64,000 bases of DNA from Floccularia luteovirens. Taxonomy: Eukaryota > Basidiomycota > Agaricomycetes > Agaricales > Squamanitaceae. Position 1 is the first letter of the stretch. Every line of letters begins with the position of its first letter. Below the pieces are notes generated by a model that was not told the DNA's origin, ran no database searches, and was given only the letters and a program-made list of their open reading frames with translations. The stretch spans positions 1,417,226 through 1,481,225 of the forward strand of contig VSJF01000009.1 in assembly GCA_009739215.1 (NCBI GenBank), written 5' to 3'. A program made the translations under genes and the position numbers. Of the stretch, positions 45,636 to 58,692 are shown one piece after another.

Positions 45636-48600
45636 ATGAAACTCTTATCTCTATCTCTCGCGTTGTTACACATCGCACACTGCACTACAGACATCCATAT
45701 CACCGTAAGACAGTCGACGAGCGATAACAGTGCTCAGTATATACCTTCAATCGGTTCTCGTACGTTCTTTTTATGCTGTAACGTGTACTCTCTTGTCCAG
45801 CAGTAGTGTCACAGCTGGTTTCTACCATGGCCTGTCCAACTCGGCAGTCACCTTTGATCAACATTCACTACTCCTTGATGGCAATGTATGTTGAAAAATT
45901 CTTTTTATCACTGCCCACCCTGAATCATACTCCTAAGCGCATAATGTTCTTCTCTGGGGAATTCCACCCTTTTCGGTTACCGTCTCCAGAGCTGTGGAAA
46001 GATGTCCTTCAAAAGTATGTTTCTCGAAACTAGCATTGTGTCTTGAAGAATCCTAATGATGGGGATGAATATAGATTCAAAGTAGGTCTCGTCATTACGA
46101 TTATCAGTTTCACTTGATGTCTTTTCAGGCTGCAGGATTCAATGGAGTTTCCGTTTATTGTAAACCCTTTCCTATTTACGTTAACAAACCATATCTTTCT
46201 ATATTTGCTTCACAGGGCACTGGGGTTTATCAGCACCAAACCCTAAAGAAGTTCGATTCACACAGCACAACGACTTGGCAAAGTTCTATCAAGTCGCCCA
46301 AGAAGTTGGAATTCTTGTTATAGTGCGACCTGGGTATGTCCCCATTTTCTTAAGACTGTATCAAAACCTCATGATATATTGTTAGACCATATGTCAACGC
46401 CGAAACTGCAGGAGGTCAGTATTGTATTAACTTCATTTTGAACATCTTAGGAGTTGACTTTTTTTCAAGGTGGTATACCAGGTTGGGTTACTAATATTGC
46501 AGGATTGGCCAGAACGAACGCTACAGATTACAAGGAAGCCTGGACACCCTAGTAAGCCTCTCACGCCCAAAATCCCGAATACAGTATGTAGACGGTATTT
46601 TCAGTATCCATGAGTTTGCAAAGGAAACTGCTCCATATCAGGTAACTTTCAAAACTTTCAGCCTACTTTCCGACTACTAAACAGACTACACAGTACCCAG
46701 ATGGCCCAGTAATAGGTGAAACTGTACCTATATGGATATCCAACGACACACTAACGCCCGGGATCAAGCGATTCAAAGCGAAAACGAGTATGAAACTACG
46801 GCAGCAGTACATATAAAAGGCTTGAATGAGCATATGCAAGCCATCATGGATACTTTACGTCAAGGTGGGATTGACAAGATTCCTCTCATTCACAACGATA
46901 GAGGTCCCAATGGACAATACGCCTTGAAGGGATTGGGGAAAGTGGATCTGTGATTATATCTCCAAATTTCCTAATTCAGAATTTAAGTTAACAAATAATC
47001 AAGCTATGGTTGGGATGGGTGTGTCTAATATCCAACCTTCTCCGCGTCAGTCGCTTAGTTTGGGTAATACAGATATCCACTTGGTTTTGACTGTGACAAT
47101 CCTTCTCAATGGGGAGAGCTGTCTACACGTATGTAGTTTTTTATTCATGTTCGACATCCTCCTCACTATGATATCTAGAATCTGATGCGTCCCATCAGCG
47201 TTGGAATCCAGCTGAACCGTTAGCGCTCTTCGAATGGCAAGGTCTATCAATGATTTACTCGCTAATGTTGTTCTATCACCTAATAAATACTCCTATTATA
47301 AAGGTGGAGCATTTTCCTATTGGTCAGGACCAGGTTATTCCGAGTGCTACAAATTAATCAATGAACAATTCGCAAATGTAAAAGTCACATTTTCCCCATC
47401 GATTTTATTCTGACTTTTTGTGTGGGAAAGGTTTACTACAAAGTGAGTAATGCTTTCGTCCTTGACAAATATCACGAACATACTTTGTATTCCCATAGAA
47501 CAATTATGCGGCCGGTGCGACTTTACAGAATCTTTACATGACATACGGTTAGTGTTTTCGATGGTCCAGACAAGCGCTCACCGGGCAGAATAGGTGGAAC
47601 CAATTGGGGAAATATGCACACCCATACTATATATTCAAGTTATGAGTAAGTTTTAGTCCACAACTCAAGCAGTATCTTTAATCTTCGTTTTTTATCAGTT
47701 ATGGAGCAGTGAGTATGAACACCAGTACTTCTAGGATCTCCATGATATGGAAATATCTAGGCTATTCGTGAAGATCGTACCCTAACACCGAAACTTGATG
47801 AGCTGAAGCTTCAAGCGTATTTTTTGCACGCTTCCCCAGATTATCTTGTCGTGGGTCGGATTGGTAATGGAACTGTCGGGCATGGCACCGCTTATAGTGA
47901 TTCACCGGAGATTTACACAACTCATCTCAACTCCCCGACAACTGAAGCTAACTTTTATGTCGTTCGCCAGACGAGCAACCAAAATACTGCTGACGTAAAT
48001 TTCCAGCTGAGAGTTAATACAACATCGCAAGGCCAGGTTACTATACCAAAATCGGGCTCTTTAACGTTAGCAGGTCGCGAATCGAAGATTATTGTTACAA
48101 ATTACCCCTTCGGATCTTCGAAATTGGTTTACTCAACTGCAGAGGTATGGAATCATTCCTAATTGCCCTTACTCGGAATAACGACAATTAATGAGATAGG
48201 TCATGACTTGGACAAAATTTGACGGTGTTAGCTCGCTCATTCGTCGCTATGCGAGGAAGCTAAATCCTTCTTGTAGATTGACACAATCATTTGTTACGCA
48301 CTCGAAGGACAGTCAATCGAGGTCGCTGTTGAAGCGGATCGCACGTCAAAAATCAAAGTGCTCGGTTCTCAGTCTGTACAAGCTCAATTCACTGATGACA
48401 CTGTGAGCATGTGCAACACGAGCCTTATTAGATTCAATCTCAGAAGTTATTGCGCCAGGTCGTTTCTATTCATGGCTCACCTTCAGGACTGTCTATCGTC
48501 ACCATTGGTCATACCAGAATTATTGTAGCTGATAAGAAATCAGCTTCTGCATTCTGGGCTCCGCGACTCTCCAATACGTCTCTTTATGACATGTCACCAA

Positions 48601-50370
48601 ACATTCCATCGATACTTGTTCACGGACCTTACCTTGTTCGAAGCGCAACTCTGCTAAGCTCGGGTACTCTTGCCCTAACTGGAGACTTGAATCAAACGAC
48701 AGTAATAGATGTATTTGCTCCATCCAGAGTAAAGTTTATCACTTGGAATGGAGAGCGCCTACCAATATCACCTGGCAATATTGGGAGTTTCCGTGTAACC
48801 GCTTCCATGCCTAAGGGACTGGATAACTTGGTGATCCCAGTTCTGAAGAGTTTAAAATGGAGCTGTGCAGATTCTTTGCCCGAACTTGAGTCGGGTTTTG
48901 ATGATAGCTCGTGGACGATAGCAAATAAGACCACCACCCTGCGGCCACAAAAGCCATTCTTTGGAAAGGTCAATTCAACCTTTTACTGCTTCGATGATCA
49001 CTGAGATGTTAGTAGAACGTTCTATATGCTGGCGAGTTAGTACCTTTTCTGCACATTTAGCCTTTACTCATTTCATGTTCTGCCAAAAGATACGGGTTCC
49101 ACGCAGGTATGCATGTTACGTCCGAATTACAACCGCAATGATCGTAAATATTGATTAGGTCAGTGGGTATGGCGTGGACACTTCACCGGAAATGCCACAG
49201 GTGTACAACTCGCAATTCAAGGGTAACGTAAATTACTGCCTGATTATCTTCATGCTGACATGTATACAGCGGCTTCTCCTTTGGTTACTCGGTGTTCCTC
49301 AATTCAAACTTCCTGGGCTCTGGGCAAGGCAGTTCGCATAGTCAATCAGGAGTCGATATCTTGCAACCCATCTTCAATTTCACATCAAACCAGCTTTCAC
49401 TCGACGGGGCATAATGGTTTGTACCTCCAAAAACTGATCATATAAGTTGCTAACTTCTTATTTTGTATCAAGTTCTAACGATTATTCATGATTCCACGGG
49501 CATGAATCAGGATTGTAAATTTATTGTTCCTCGTGATCCGCAATATATATTAAAAGGAGACAGATAACATTGACGATGAATTCAAAACGCCAAGAGGTCT
49601 ACGAGGTTATAAGCTCCTTTCTCTAGACGGCGAATTAGACTTTTCGGAATGGAGACTTGCTGGTAGTGAGTAACCGGAAATTGTTTGAGTATCTTCAGTC
49701 TCATCAAACATATGACGTAGACATCGGGGGAGAAAATGCTCCAGACAAGTTCCGAGGGCCATACAATGAAGGAGGATGGTGGTTTCGAACGCGTGGGTCA
49801 GTACCAAGGCTTTAGACCCACCTCGATCATTCGTTATAATTAAGTGCTGAATCTATAGGGGCTCACCTTCCTGGTTATGATACCAAGACATCAGCACGAT
49901 GGAGTGCAGCCTGCTCACCTGATCAAGGCATAGAAAGAGCAGGTGTACAGGTGTATCGTGCTACCTTCAATCTTGATCTCCCAAAAGGTTCGGATGTTCC
50001 GTTAGCATTCGATTTTGCCCTAGATCAGGTCAATCCACACCGAGTTTTGTTGTTTGTTAATGGATGGCAGTTCGGCCGCTTCCTCTCATCGCTCGGACCG
50101 CAAACAAGCTTTCCCATTCCTGAAGGGATCTTGGATCATCATGGTCAGAATGAGATTTTGATATCTCTTTGGGCACTTGGTATGTACTTCATATTAACCA
50201 AACCATGTCTAACAACATTACTCATTGGGTGATTAGATAAGCAGGGTGCTAAGTTGACAAGTCTTGAATTGACTACACGAGCAACCCTTTCTTCAAGCAA
50301 AGATGCTAAAGTGGAAAGTGTGAATGCACCGGGATGGCGCGAATTACGTAATGGTATGAAGATTGTTTGA
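45636..50370 (+). CDS. Secreted beta-galactosidase, glycoside hydrolase family 35
   Basis: Hydrolyses terminal beta-D-galactosides outside the cell, for example in pectin side chains, xyloglucan or galactan. ATG 45636 begins a signal peptide ([16 protein letters not shown]). More than fifteen short introns join in frame. Landmarks are [62 protein letters not shown] with the acid/base glutamate (intron 46713-46765), [20 protein letters not shown], and LFEWQGGAFSYW with the presumed nucleophile glutamate. Then come [20 protein letters not shown], the beta domains, and two jelly-roll segments including [20 protein letters not shown]. It ends at 50370, though an extra 3' intron is possible. Length is near 1000 residues, usual for fungal GH35. 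No frame breaks were seen. Confidence 0.92.
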
Positions 50371-50727
50371 AATAAATCTGTTTATTCTGCGCATATAAGA
50401 CAAGATACGAAATAGAAATGAACTTGCTCAATCCCATGATGCTCAAATTGAACCTGAAGTACGGTTAAATATACTGGGGGATTTCTGTCGGGAGCTAAGA
50501 ATCTAACAAATACTCCAATGGTAGACTCCCTTGTGTTAATCAGAACAAACTCGATGTCCCTGATCTTTTCAGGTCTACGAAAACAATTCAAAGTCCCGAG
50601 GAGACAACTAGATATAGCCACCTACCGGTAGGTATATTCGGACGTATTGCATTGGCCCAAACGGTTTCAAACGCACTACATCGTCTGTGATCGGCAACTA
50701 ACCAGGCTGTCTCGGTTGTTGAATCAC
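50371..50727. other. Shared 3' region of the convergent GH35 and GH5 genes
   Basis: A 357 bp gap holding both 3' ends; a short minus frame (50382-50621) has no motif. The GH35 CDS could extend into it if a further intron (about 50356-50400) is used. Confidence 0.5.
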
Positions 50728-52443
50728 TTACTTGGGGCCTCCCATATCATTAACTTGCCCAGGTTCGAGGCTCCCAGTGTCAGGTCCACAACAGGGTGAG
50801 TTCGTTCCCCATACTTTGCAATAAATGTCAGCAAGGTACAGCGACAAACTAAATTTCGGATACTACGTACGCGGACCGGCAGCCCAGATAGCCCATCCGA
50901 TGTACTCGTCATTCGCTGCCAAATATTGGAGCATATCATCGATAAACTGCAAGAAGAAAATAAAAATTGATATAGTATGGCATATGGCAGCTGTTCAAGT
51001 ACCTGGAAACAATTCTCATTATTTCCGCTCCCAAACTCGCTTATTACAGCCCTGGAAAACACGTTAAGTGATTCATAGAGTGCGGCTAACACTCACATAC
51101 TTCAAATTGTTTTCTTTTAGCCATGCCGTCAGTGCTGCAAGGTTACTCGGACCTGAAATTCATGAATACGTAAAGTCAAGTATTAAGCCTCAAGAGCATA
51201 TATTACCTGGTTGAGTGCATTCGGCGTGGGAGCCGGAAAAATCGATATCTACATAGCATAAGTTTCATTCTTAAGCATGTCAAGTCCATACCGTACCCAA
51301 ATACTACATTCGTGATGTCAGTGATCGTATTGGTGCATATATTTGGAAGGGTCAAATACCTCATGAACATCAATAGCAGTATTATGCAATGGATCAACTA
51401 ATTGGTTGAGGAAATCACTTGATGGAAGGTCTCCATTGGCACCCGTGAGTTGGGTCCAAGAATGACCACCAGTAAATCCGTTCCCCGGTGCCAAAATTAG
51501 CTGGCGAGCGCCTGCAGAACGGATCCCATTTATAGCGGCTTGATTATTCTTCAGCACCAGTTGTGTTGCCTCGAAGTCATGTAATCAATCCCAGAACCAT
51601 CGTATATCTCATGCAGCATATACACACCATGTCGTGTGGTTCATTGTTAATGCCAAACACCACTTTTGGATTATTCACAAACCGACGCGCTATTTCATGC
51701 CAGAATGCTTGAAATTGCGCTGTGGTAGCAGCAGTAGGGTCAGAGGTATCACCAATCACCTTCAAATTGGACGTGTCACGAATGGTATAAAGAATGTAGG
51801 ATCAACATACACTGCCTGTGAATGGCTGCATCGAGGGATCACTTAAAGTGGCAGTTAGGCAAGTATTTTGAAATAACGGAGATGGTCACCAACTTGTACC
51901 GCATGTAATTATGAGGATCTATTAGTGCATATGCACCTTTTGTTATGGTGATATGATTAATAGCATCCTCAAATTCGGAGAAATACTACACGGAAATACT
52001 GAGCAAGGAGATGGAGGGAAATGCAGAATTTGTTTTGCTTACTGTTTCATTGAACCTGCTTCCAAGCCCGAATGAAAGTGGGCACATTCTTTCCATGAGG
52101 AACGTGACACGGAAAAAGTTGATTTTTTCCTGGTCAACGAATATATCCACAGTCGTCTGCAAGCATATTGATTCAATGCAAGGATGGTGAAAACATCAAA
52201 ACTGCCACGAACTTTGTTAATGAAAGCATAATTTACACCGAACCGACCTGGCAATCCGAAGCCAGGAGTATCAACTGGTGCAAAGACTCCAAACTCGCCT
52301 CCGGACTGAAAGTATGTATTAGAAATTACATTGTGAATGACAAGTGGCGCCAGGATATTTACCTCGTTTACACCAGCATAAATGATTTTTGCCTTGGACA
52401 CGACTGTCACCAAGGCCAGAGCGAAAACCAGAAATAGTAGCAT
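50728..52443 (-). CDS. Secreted endo-beta-1,4-glucanase, glycoside hydrolase family 5 (GH5_5-like)
   Basis: Cleaves internal beta-1,4-glucan bonds in cellulose. ATG 52443 begins a signal peptide (MLLFLVFALALVTVVSKA). In-frame introns then give AGVNESGGEFGVFAP, PGRFGVNYAFINK, FRVTFLMERMCPLSFGLGSR, GAYALIDPHNYMRY, VVFGINNEPHDM with the acid/base glutamate, RQLILAPGNGFTGGHSWTQL, and ISEFGSGNNENC with the nucleophile glutamate. It ends with GPLWGTNSPCCGPDTGSLEP and a stop at 50728. The catalytic domain is complete and all expected residues are present. No carbohydrate-binding module is attached, so it is a single-domain enzyme. It is convergent with the GH35 gene; a shared role in wall breakdown is an inference. 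Confidence 0.92.
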
Positions 52444-53359
52444 TATGAGCTTGTTGGTATTAAAGTTAGTGTCTCAGCCATATTTTGCATCTTATATTGT
52501 TCACCGTGAACATAAAATACCAAAGTTGTCAAAAATTCGAAGAACTGCTGAACTATGCTTAAACACGGAAAATTTTCGGATTTTCTGTATGAGTTCACAG
52601 GGTATTGAAGCACCAGATAGCCTATTAATGGGCTTGGGCTCCCCACGAAAATCATGGGACTTGACTTCGTCGATGACCAGTTATGCAATGCCGCCATATT
52701 TTATTCCACGCTGTCGTTCAGGGCGACCAAGGGTCTGATATGAAGCTCTGTATACAGGGGCATAGCTGAATGAACAAATTTGATTTAATTTATGCAAGCT
52801 AACACGTAAATGATGGCGAACTGACCGACCAATGAATTTCAAGGCAAATCGTTAAGCCCCCACAGAATCCAAATCAAGTGAGAGTATACCGATACTGATC
52901 CTACATAGAGTTGTTACAGGAAAGATATTTAGCAGAAAGACAGTGATTCAAAAATAAAAATAGACAACTTTGGGCAGTGGGAGTCGGGAGGGTCTAATCT
53001 TCTAGGTCAATATCGGGTGGTGCAGCAAAAAAAAAATCAGTCACGCAAGAATGTCATTCATACATTAGAAGGACCCTAAACAAGGAAAATGGCGCCGAGA
53101 GAGGCTGCGCTTCTGAGGTTCGAGCTTTGTCCTCCACTTCTGTTGATGCTGCGCAATAGGTCTGGTGATCATCTAACCAAAGCAAAAATTACTGTCTCCA
53201 CTTTCGAATTTAAGAAGCAGTGGTAAAGCTGTAAAGCTCCACGTCACTTTTGAAACAGTTGTTGACTTTCATACCAATCATCTTTCGTCTTCACATTAAA
53301 ATCCATTCCATTTTCCAAAAACATCCACTAGATTAATATGAGAGATAAATTTTGAGTAG
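52444..53359. other. Intergenic upstream of GH5, downstream of the ABC transporter
   Basis: Carries the GH5 promoter side and the ABC 3' flank. Open frames 52382-52738 plus and 52443-52697 minus are antisense or chance frames without motifs. An A-run is at about 53029-53038. Confidence 0.5.
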
Positions 53360-56300
53360 CTATGAAGAACGAAGCTTAAGTGCAAAGTAGAGTCTGTGAG
53401 AAAAACGAGTATGGTCAATATAAGTAAGGATACCTGAAGATCGATTCGGAACGTACGCAATGCGATATATTATAGTGATTGATATAAGAATTCCAGTCCA
53501 TTTCCCATATGACACCGACCCAATTTCCAGATAGTCTAGCACATCTGAGCCAGACACAGTACATGTAGATGGTGATGAAGAAGGGTAAGCACATGCACAC
53601 GCTCCGTTGATCATTGTTTTGCACTGGAAAGTAAGACCTCTAAGATCGGACTAATGTAGATGCGTCAGCATATGATCATTTTTGGAACTTTGATCGCTTT
53701 AATTACGTTTGTCAGAAGCTCGAAAGCATATTTCTGGTAGTCAATGTAATGAAATGAATAGAACCAAAAGCGGGGCAGCGATCGGGCTTTGATGCTGATA
53801 GTGTGGGAGTGGGGTAAGCAGTCGGTCGTTTGCTAATATGCATAGAACTCACAAGTATCCTCCAACACTCATCCAGAAACCGTTCATACTGTAGTGCCTC
53901 CTATGAAAACCGAAGACGAAAAAGCAAGCAAAGCCAACTCACAAGGCACCTATCGCGAGGGAGGCTACAAAAATAGGCAAAAGTGATGCGATAATAAGGA
54001 CCTGACTCTCTGCTGCTAAAATAGCCAGGAACAAAAACGAGAGAAAGCGGAAGAACGGCGAGCCTCCAGGGTGTAACCCCTGGAAGATTGGAGCACAAAA
54101 AAGATTAGAAAAAAAACTCGTTCTGGTACATAAAAAATGACATACCACAGCCCAATAACAAATGACCGTGAAAAGTAACGTGCAAGCAAAGAGGAATGGA
54201 ATATTAACCAGCGTGTTTGAAATAACGAAAGGGAGAGTCGTATAAAGGCCATTTTTCGTTTCTCGGTAATATACGGCGCGTTCTTCCAAGACTATCAAAT
54301 TTGTTAGTTTGGTTGAAGAGTATGGTATATAACTGATGCATTACATCCAGGGATTCCAGCAACTGACATCTATAAGAAACCAATCACTTTATTATGACAA
54401 ACTTATGCGGCAAGAGTGGAAGGAACCTACAAAGGCTAGAAAGGCTACACTATAAAAGTGAACCGACAGGCGGTCATTAATTGTTGAATCTGCGTCTCCC
54501 AGTCGGATCCATATAGTTCTAGATGAACTTGTCAGATACAATATTCAGAGATACAAATGAGCGAATTACGCAAGCATAAGTCCCATGCCTGATAGTAATA
54601 CTGAGATTAGCATGAATACGAATTGAAGGATGATAGACGGACCTGCATACATCCCAATACGCACTCCATATGCAAGAAGGTTGCGACTGTAATTTAATGC
54701 ACTTCGCTCAGAAAGAACCACAATATTCCAGAAAAGCTTAGTTGAAGAAGAAATCCTTCCTACGTGTTCACGGACAACGCCATTTTCATCATCATAAGTT
54801 GTTACATTAACAGCTTTCTCGGGATGTTTGAGAGTAGACAGATAATACTCCCTAAACTTATTAACTAGGGAACTGGAACCTGAGAAATCGCTGTTGAGCA
54901 GATTCATTGCGTGGTCTGAGGGTGTGCTCTGCTACAGTAAGTAAATGACGACTAATCATCCTAAAGATCTACTTACAAACCGTCCGACTGGCTTTCCCCA
55001 TTTCTCAAAAAAGCCGTCCAACTGGTCGACCCTCCCGTTATAACAGGTTTGTCCTTCCGCAATGAATAAAACATTGGTAAACAGAGACAATGTTTCTAGT
55101 GAGGGTTGATGGATAGTTGCAAGTACAATAATTCCTTCTGATACAGCCAAAGCACGGATCGCAGCCATCACCTCTCTTGCAGACGTGCTGTCAAGCTAAA
55201 AATAAAACATCAATCGCTGCCTTCTGTTATCATAGAAACTTGTCTATTACACCAGATGTGACTTCGTCCAAAAGTAAAATCCGCCTAAAATATTTTCTTC
55301 GGTTATTGGATTATCCAGGAGTTCTCTGTTCGAAGACCTACGGAAATGTGACCATGGCACAAGCAGCCGTGACCCTGCGCTTCTGACCTTTTTCGCTCTT
55401 GTCATCAATTATTATAGATAGGGGTAAGAGGAGAGCATACCACCAGAGATCCCTCGTGAAATGGGCGTTCCAATACGTTGATCTGCACAGGATTGAAGCC
55501 CCAAAGCGCCTAGAACCATATCAACACGCTCTTTCACTTCTTTTCTGGTGAGCAATGGCATACTAAAGAATTGTAAAATTCGGTGACAATATTTAATTTA
55601 CCAGAAGATCTTACTGGAGCCGAAGTGCATACGAAACAGTTTCATGAACCGACAATACACCAAGAAGGGCATCTTCTTGCTCGACGAAAGTCGAGATCTT
55701 GTGCATTATCCGAGGAGTTAGAGGTTCATTGTTCAAAGTTGCCTTAAGGTGGACATAAATACCACAAGGTTCGGAAATGTATAATGAAATGTCTCACAGT
55801 GGCTCCTTGGATAACGGGTTTCCGAAAAGCCATCAGGTCCAACAACGTGCTTTTTCCTAGAACCGAGATGAATGTACTGATGAACAGTTGATTCACACCA
55901 ACACTGACCTGCACCAGAGGGTCCCTGAACATATATCATTAGCATTTCATTGTTTTTACAAAGCAAAGGAAAATTGAACCATGATTGCAAGTAGTTCTCC
56001 GGCCTTGACCTCGACAGATACATCATCCACTAGCCTCTTGATTTCGCCGTTCTTGCCGGTCACTTCATAGCTCAAGTGCTGATATGACAACACCGAGCTC
56101 AAGAATGGGGTATCAGGTGAATTGGATTCCAGCCATCGTCAGATAGTATCAGTGGGCAGAGAAAGAATCTAGACATCGTCCAGGAGCATCCTGTTTTAAG
56201 TCTAAAAACACATCCGAGCTACGGATCTGATTCTGTCTTAGTACAGATTATTGGTATTGTGATGGGTGACATGACATCTAGACACTCGCGGAATAGGGCT

Positions 56301-56604
56301 AACTCCTTTGAAACACTTGGTCTTGGCATACCTTTCAGATGTATTACTGAATAGGTGCAAACACAGCCCTGATGAATGGCCGGGACCGGGTCACGGAATG
56401 CATGGATGCTTGTCGTGTCCTTGGGATGAATAAATTTGAACTTGACAATGCTATGGAGTGACAGACGACTTGCAATTGGTGTAGATACTTAGTATAGAGC
56501 TAATGGAAGTATATCGGATCACTTACTGTTTCAGGCTGCTTGAGGCAGTGAGACGTGGTCTCCGTATCGGTGATTAGTGATGAGCGGCCGTATTCTTCCT
56601 CCAT
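53360..56604 (-). CDS. ABCG-type half transporter
   Basis: ATP-driven membrane exporter of the White/ABCG group with one nucleotide-binding domain followed by one six-helix membrane domain. The NBD (about 56085-54960) has Walker A GPSGAGKSTLLD split by an intron at about 55914-55863, the signature ISGGQKRR split at about 55443-55384, a Walker B reading RILLLDEVTSG (DEV in place of the usual DEP), and IIVLATIHQPS with the switch histidine. The membrane half has ALNYSRNLLAYGVRIGMYAG, then FLEERAVYYRETKNGLYTTL, NIPFLFACTLLFTVICYWAV and a cysteine-bearing extracellular loop before TM6; it ends at 53360. The N-terminus is uncertain. ATG 56604 (MEEEYGRSSLITDTETTSHC) is a candidate first exon, but the joins between 56500 and 56100 are not resolved. 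Confidence 0.8.
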
Positions 56605-56972
56605 TCTGTGGCCACCTGTGAACAGATGACCCGAGTATGTGTTCTTACAAAGCTGAACTTGAAGGCGAAATGTCAACAGCTTTTTTGTTTGGCTGTGTTC
56701 CCTCAAGCAAATAGGACACTTAGGGGTCCATCGGTACTTACAATGTGCGTTGAACTTCATACCGTCAGTCACGTATCGAATTATTCCCGGTTTGGGTTAA
56801 TAAACAATCCAAAAAGAACTTATGTATCTACGCGTGTACATGAACCGAGAAGACACAAATTGTGGTAAACATAAAAATAAATGAACCATACATCTTACTC
56901 GTGTCATCCAACAGGATAAATAAGAGGGTACCAGCCCTTCCATAAGAAGAACCGTGCACTAAGGTATTGTGT
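56605..56972. other. Intergenic between ABC transporter and VTI1
   Basis: A 368 bp gap with the presumed ABC promoter and VTI1 3' end. No further gene seen. Confidence 0.4.
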
Positions 56973-57889
56973 TCACCGCCGTCGAACAAGTTTGAAGTAG
57001 AGTATAAAGGCAATTAGGATTACCAAGAAAACAGCGATCAAGCTCAATATCACGCGTTGTTTGTACATTCTGAAATATTATGTTTTCGTGATCTATAGAA
57101 AGTGAAAAGAGTAATCGTAAACTTACTGTCGTATCATTCTCTTGATTGTCCCTGAGGCTTTATCAATGTTCCGGTCCGCTGATTGTAGCTATTTCAATGG
57201 TGATCAACTTTTGCTTTCTCAATTAGAAAAAATTTCAAGACATACTGTATCTCGTGTATTTTCGATTTGTTCTCTTTGCCCTCTCAACGTCCGCAGGATG
57301 TCAGCTCCTTGCTCTTCAGTTTGTAGAGCAATGCTTGTAGAGTCTGCCAACCTACGAACTCCATCTTCAAGTACCTCCGTACCTACAAGGAGCCTTGCTC
57401 GATCGGTTCTCTCTCCATAAGGGTCATCTGAAGATGGTTGCACCGTTTTGAAGGAGCCAAGGAGATCGGAACGAGCCGCTTGAGCATGAAGCTCTTTGGA
57501 GAGTTTCTTGTATTTTGTAAGGTCTGCTTTAGCTTGCCTAAGAAGTGGAGTGTACTGAGATTTTATTGATTGGGGAATTCCTTGTATTTCGATTTCCAGT
57601 TGGGACACCTGAATGAATTTTTGAGCAAGGTATTTGGACAGCCCATGCAAAAAAAATCGCGCACAATATCATCAGCCTCATCTAATTCGATTTCTACCCT
57701 TCGCAGGGCTGCTTTCCGTTGTTCTTGAGGCAAATTTGAGTATAATGTTCATGGCGAATTTTAAAAATGGGATACTCGACCTCCTTTCTGGTCTTTTCCA
57801 TCTCCTTCAAGTTTATCCTTAATACTTTGTATGATTAGCCTGAAGTCGGACTCGTATGAGTTGAATAAGTCAGTCGCAGTTGGTTCCAT
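56973..57889 (-). CDS. VTI1: Qb-SNARE Vti1
   Basis: Membrane-anchored SNARE for Golgi, endosome and vacuole fusion. ATG 57889 starts MEPTATDLFNSYESDFRLII. Short introns (about 57780-57720 and 57655-57610) join it to KAALRRVEIELDEADDI, LEIEIQGIPQSIKSQYTPLL, and the SNARE motif (VLEDGVRRLADSTSIALQTE, then LRTLRGQREQIENTRDTL). Another intron precedes SADRNIDKASGTIKRMIRQ, and the last exon is the C-terminal anchor VILSLIAVFLVILIAFILYF with a basic tail and stop at 56973. Length is about 220 residues, standard for the family. Frames are intact and the domain order is complete. Confidence 0.92.
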
Positions 57890-58692
57890 TGGAGGGTAAG
57901 AGTGTAAGAGAATACAGCAAGGCAGTGACAATATGATGCAGGGAGTGTGACCTTGTCACAAACTCCGTGGCATCCTGCTGCATCATTTCCTGGCCTTGTG
58001 TTTACTAGATATCATGGTGAAGAACGTATCTTACAGGTGTTTGCCCGTAATTCAACCGGAGATGTCATTGCGATGGTTGAAACAACACACTTAAAACATG
58101 AGATAGTGCTATTGTCAGGACTTGAGGCACAGGCACGCTACCAAGTAGTTTCATTCTGACTGAACTACATATCAAATCAAAGCGGTGCAGACTCTTTGTT
58201 CAGAGAATACGATCAGTCCAATAATTCCGACAGCAACCCTGGGCATATTCATTTTATTTATGACAATCATAATCAGTTTACAACGCTGGGCGCAATGAAT
58301 TCGCAACTTCAAGGTGGGCAATTGGATGAAGAACGTGGTGTACGCATCATACTCCTCTCGTCGTGATATAATTTTTCCAATGATCCTTGGGCTCTACTGT
58401 ACATAGGAAATTTGGCCTTTCTCTTGAGGAAGTCGTTCAGGGCAACAGCCGTTGAAGACTCATCCAGGAAGCACAGCTGGCTTCGTTACCCATTTTGCCG
58501 AGTCGATGTATCAAATGAATTGCGGGCACGCCACTCCCTGTGTGTGTTTACTCACAGTATAAATGACATGAGGCGTGAGGTTACTGCACGTTTACGACTG
58601 CATACAACTGCATTTTTTAAGGCCCTATCAAGTCATTCAGAGGTTTCTGTTTTTAACAGCTACCACTCTCGTTGTCCCATCCTCCGAACGTG
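57890..58692. other. Unassigned open frames between VTI1 and the protease
   Basis: A plus frame at 57947-58159 (with VFTRYHGEERILQVFARNST) and one at about 58190-58370 (with NPGHIHFIYDNHNQF) look coding-like by composition, but neither has a start in good context and no family is recognised. A third frame is 58412-58693. They could be exons of a small unannotated gene or old fragments. Confidence 0.3.
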
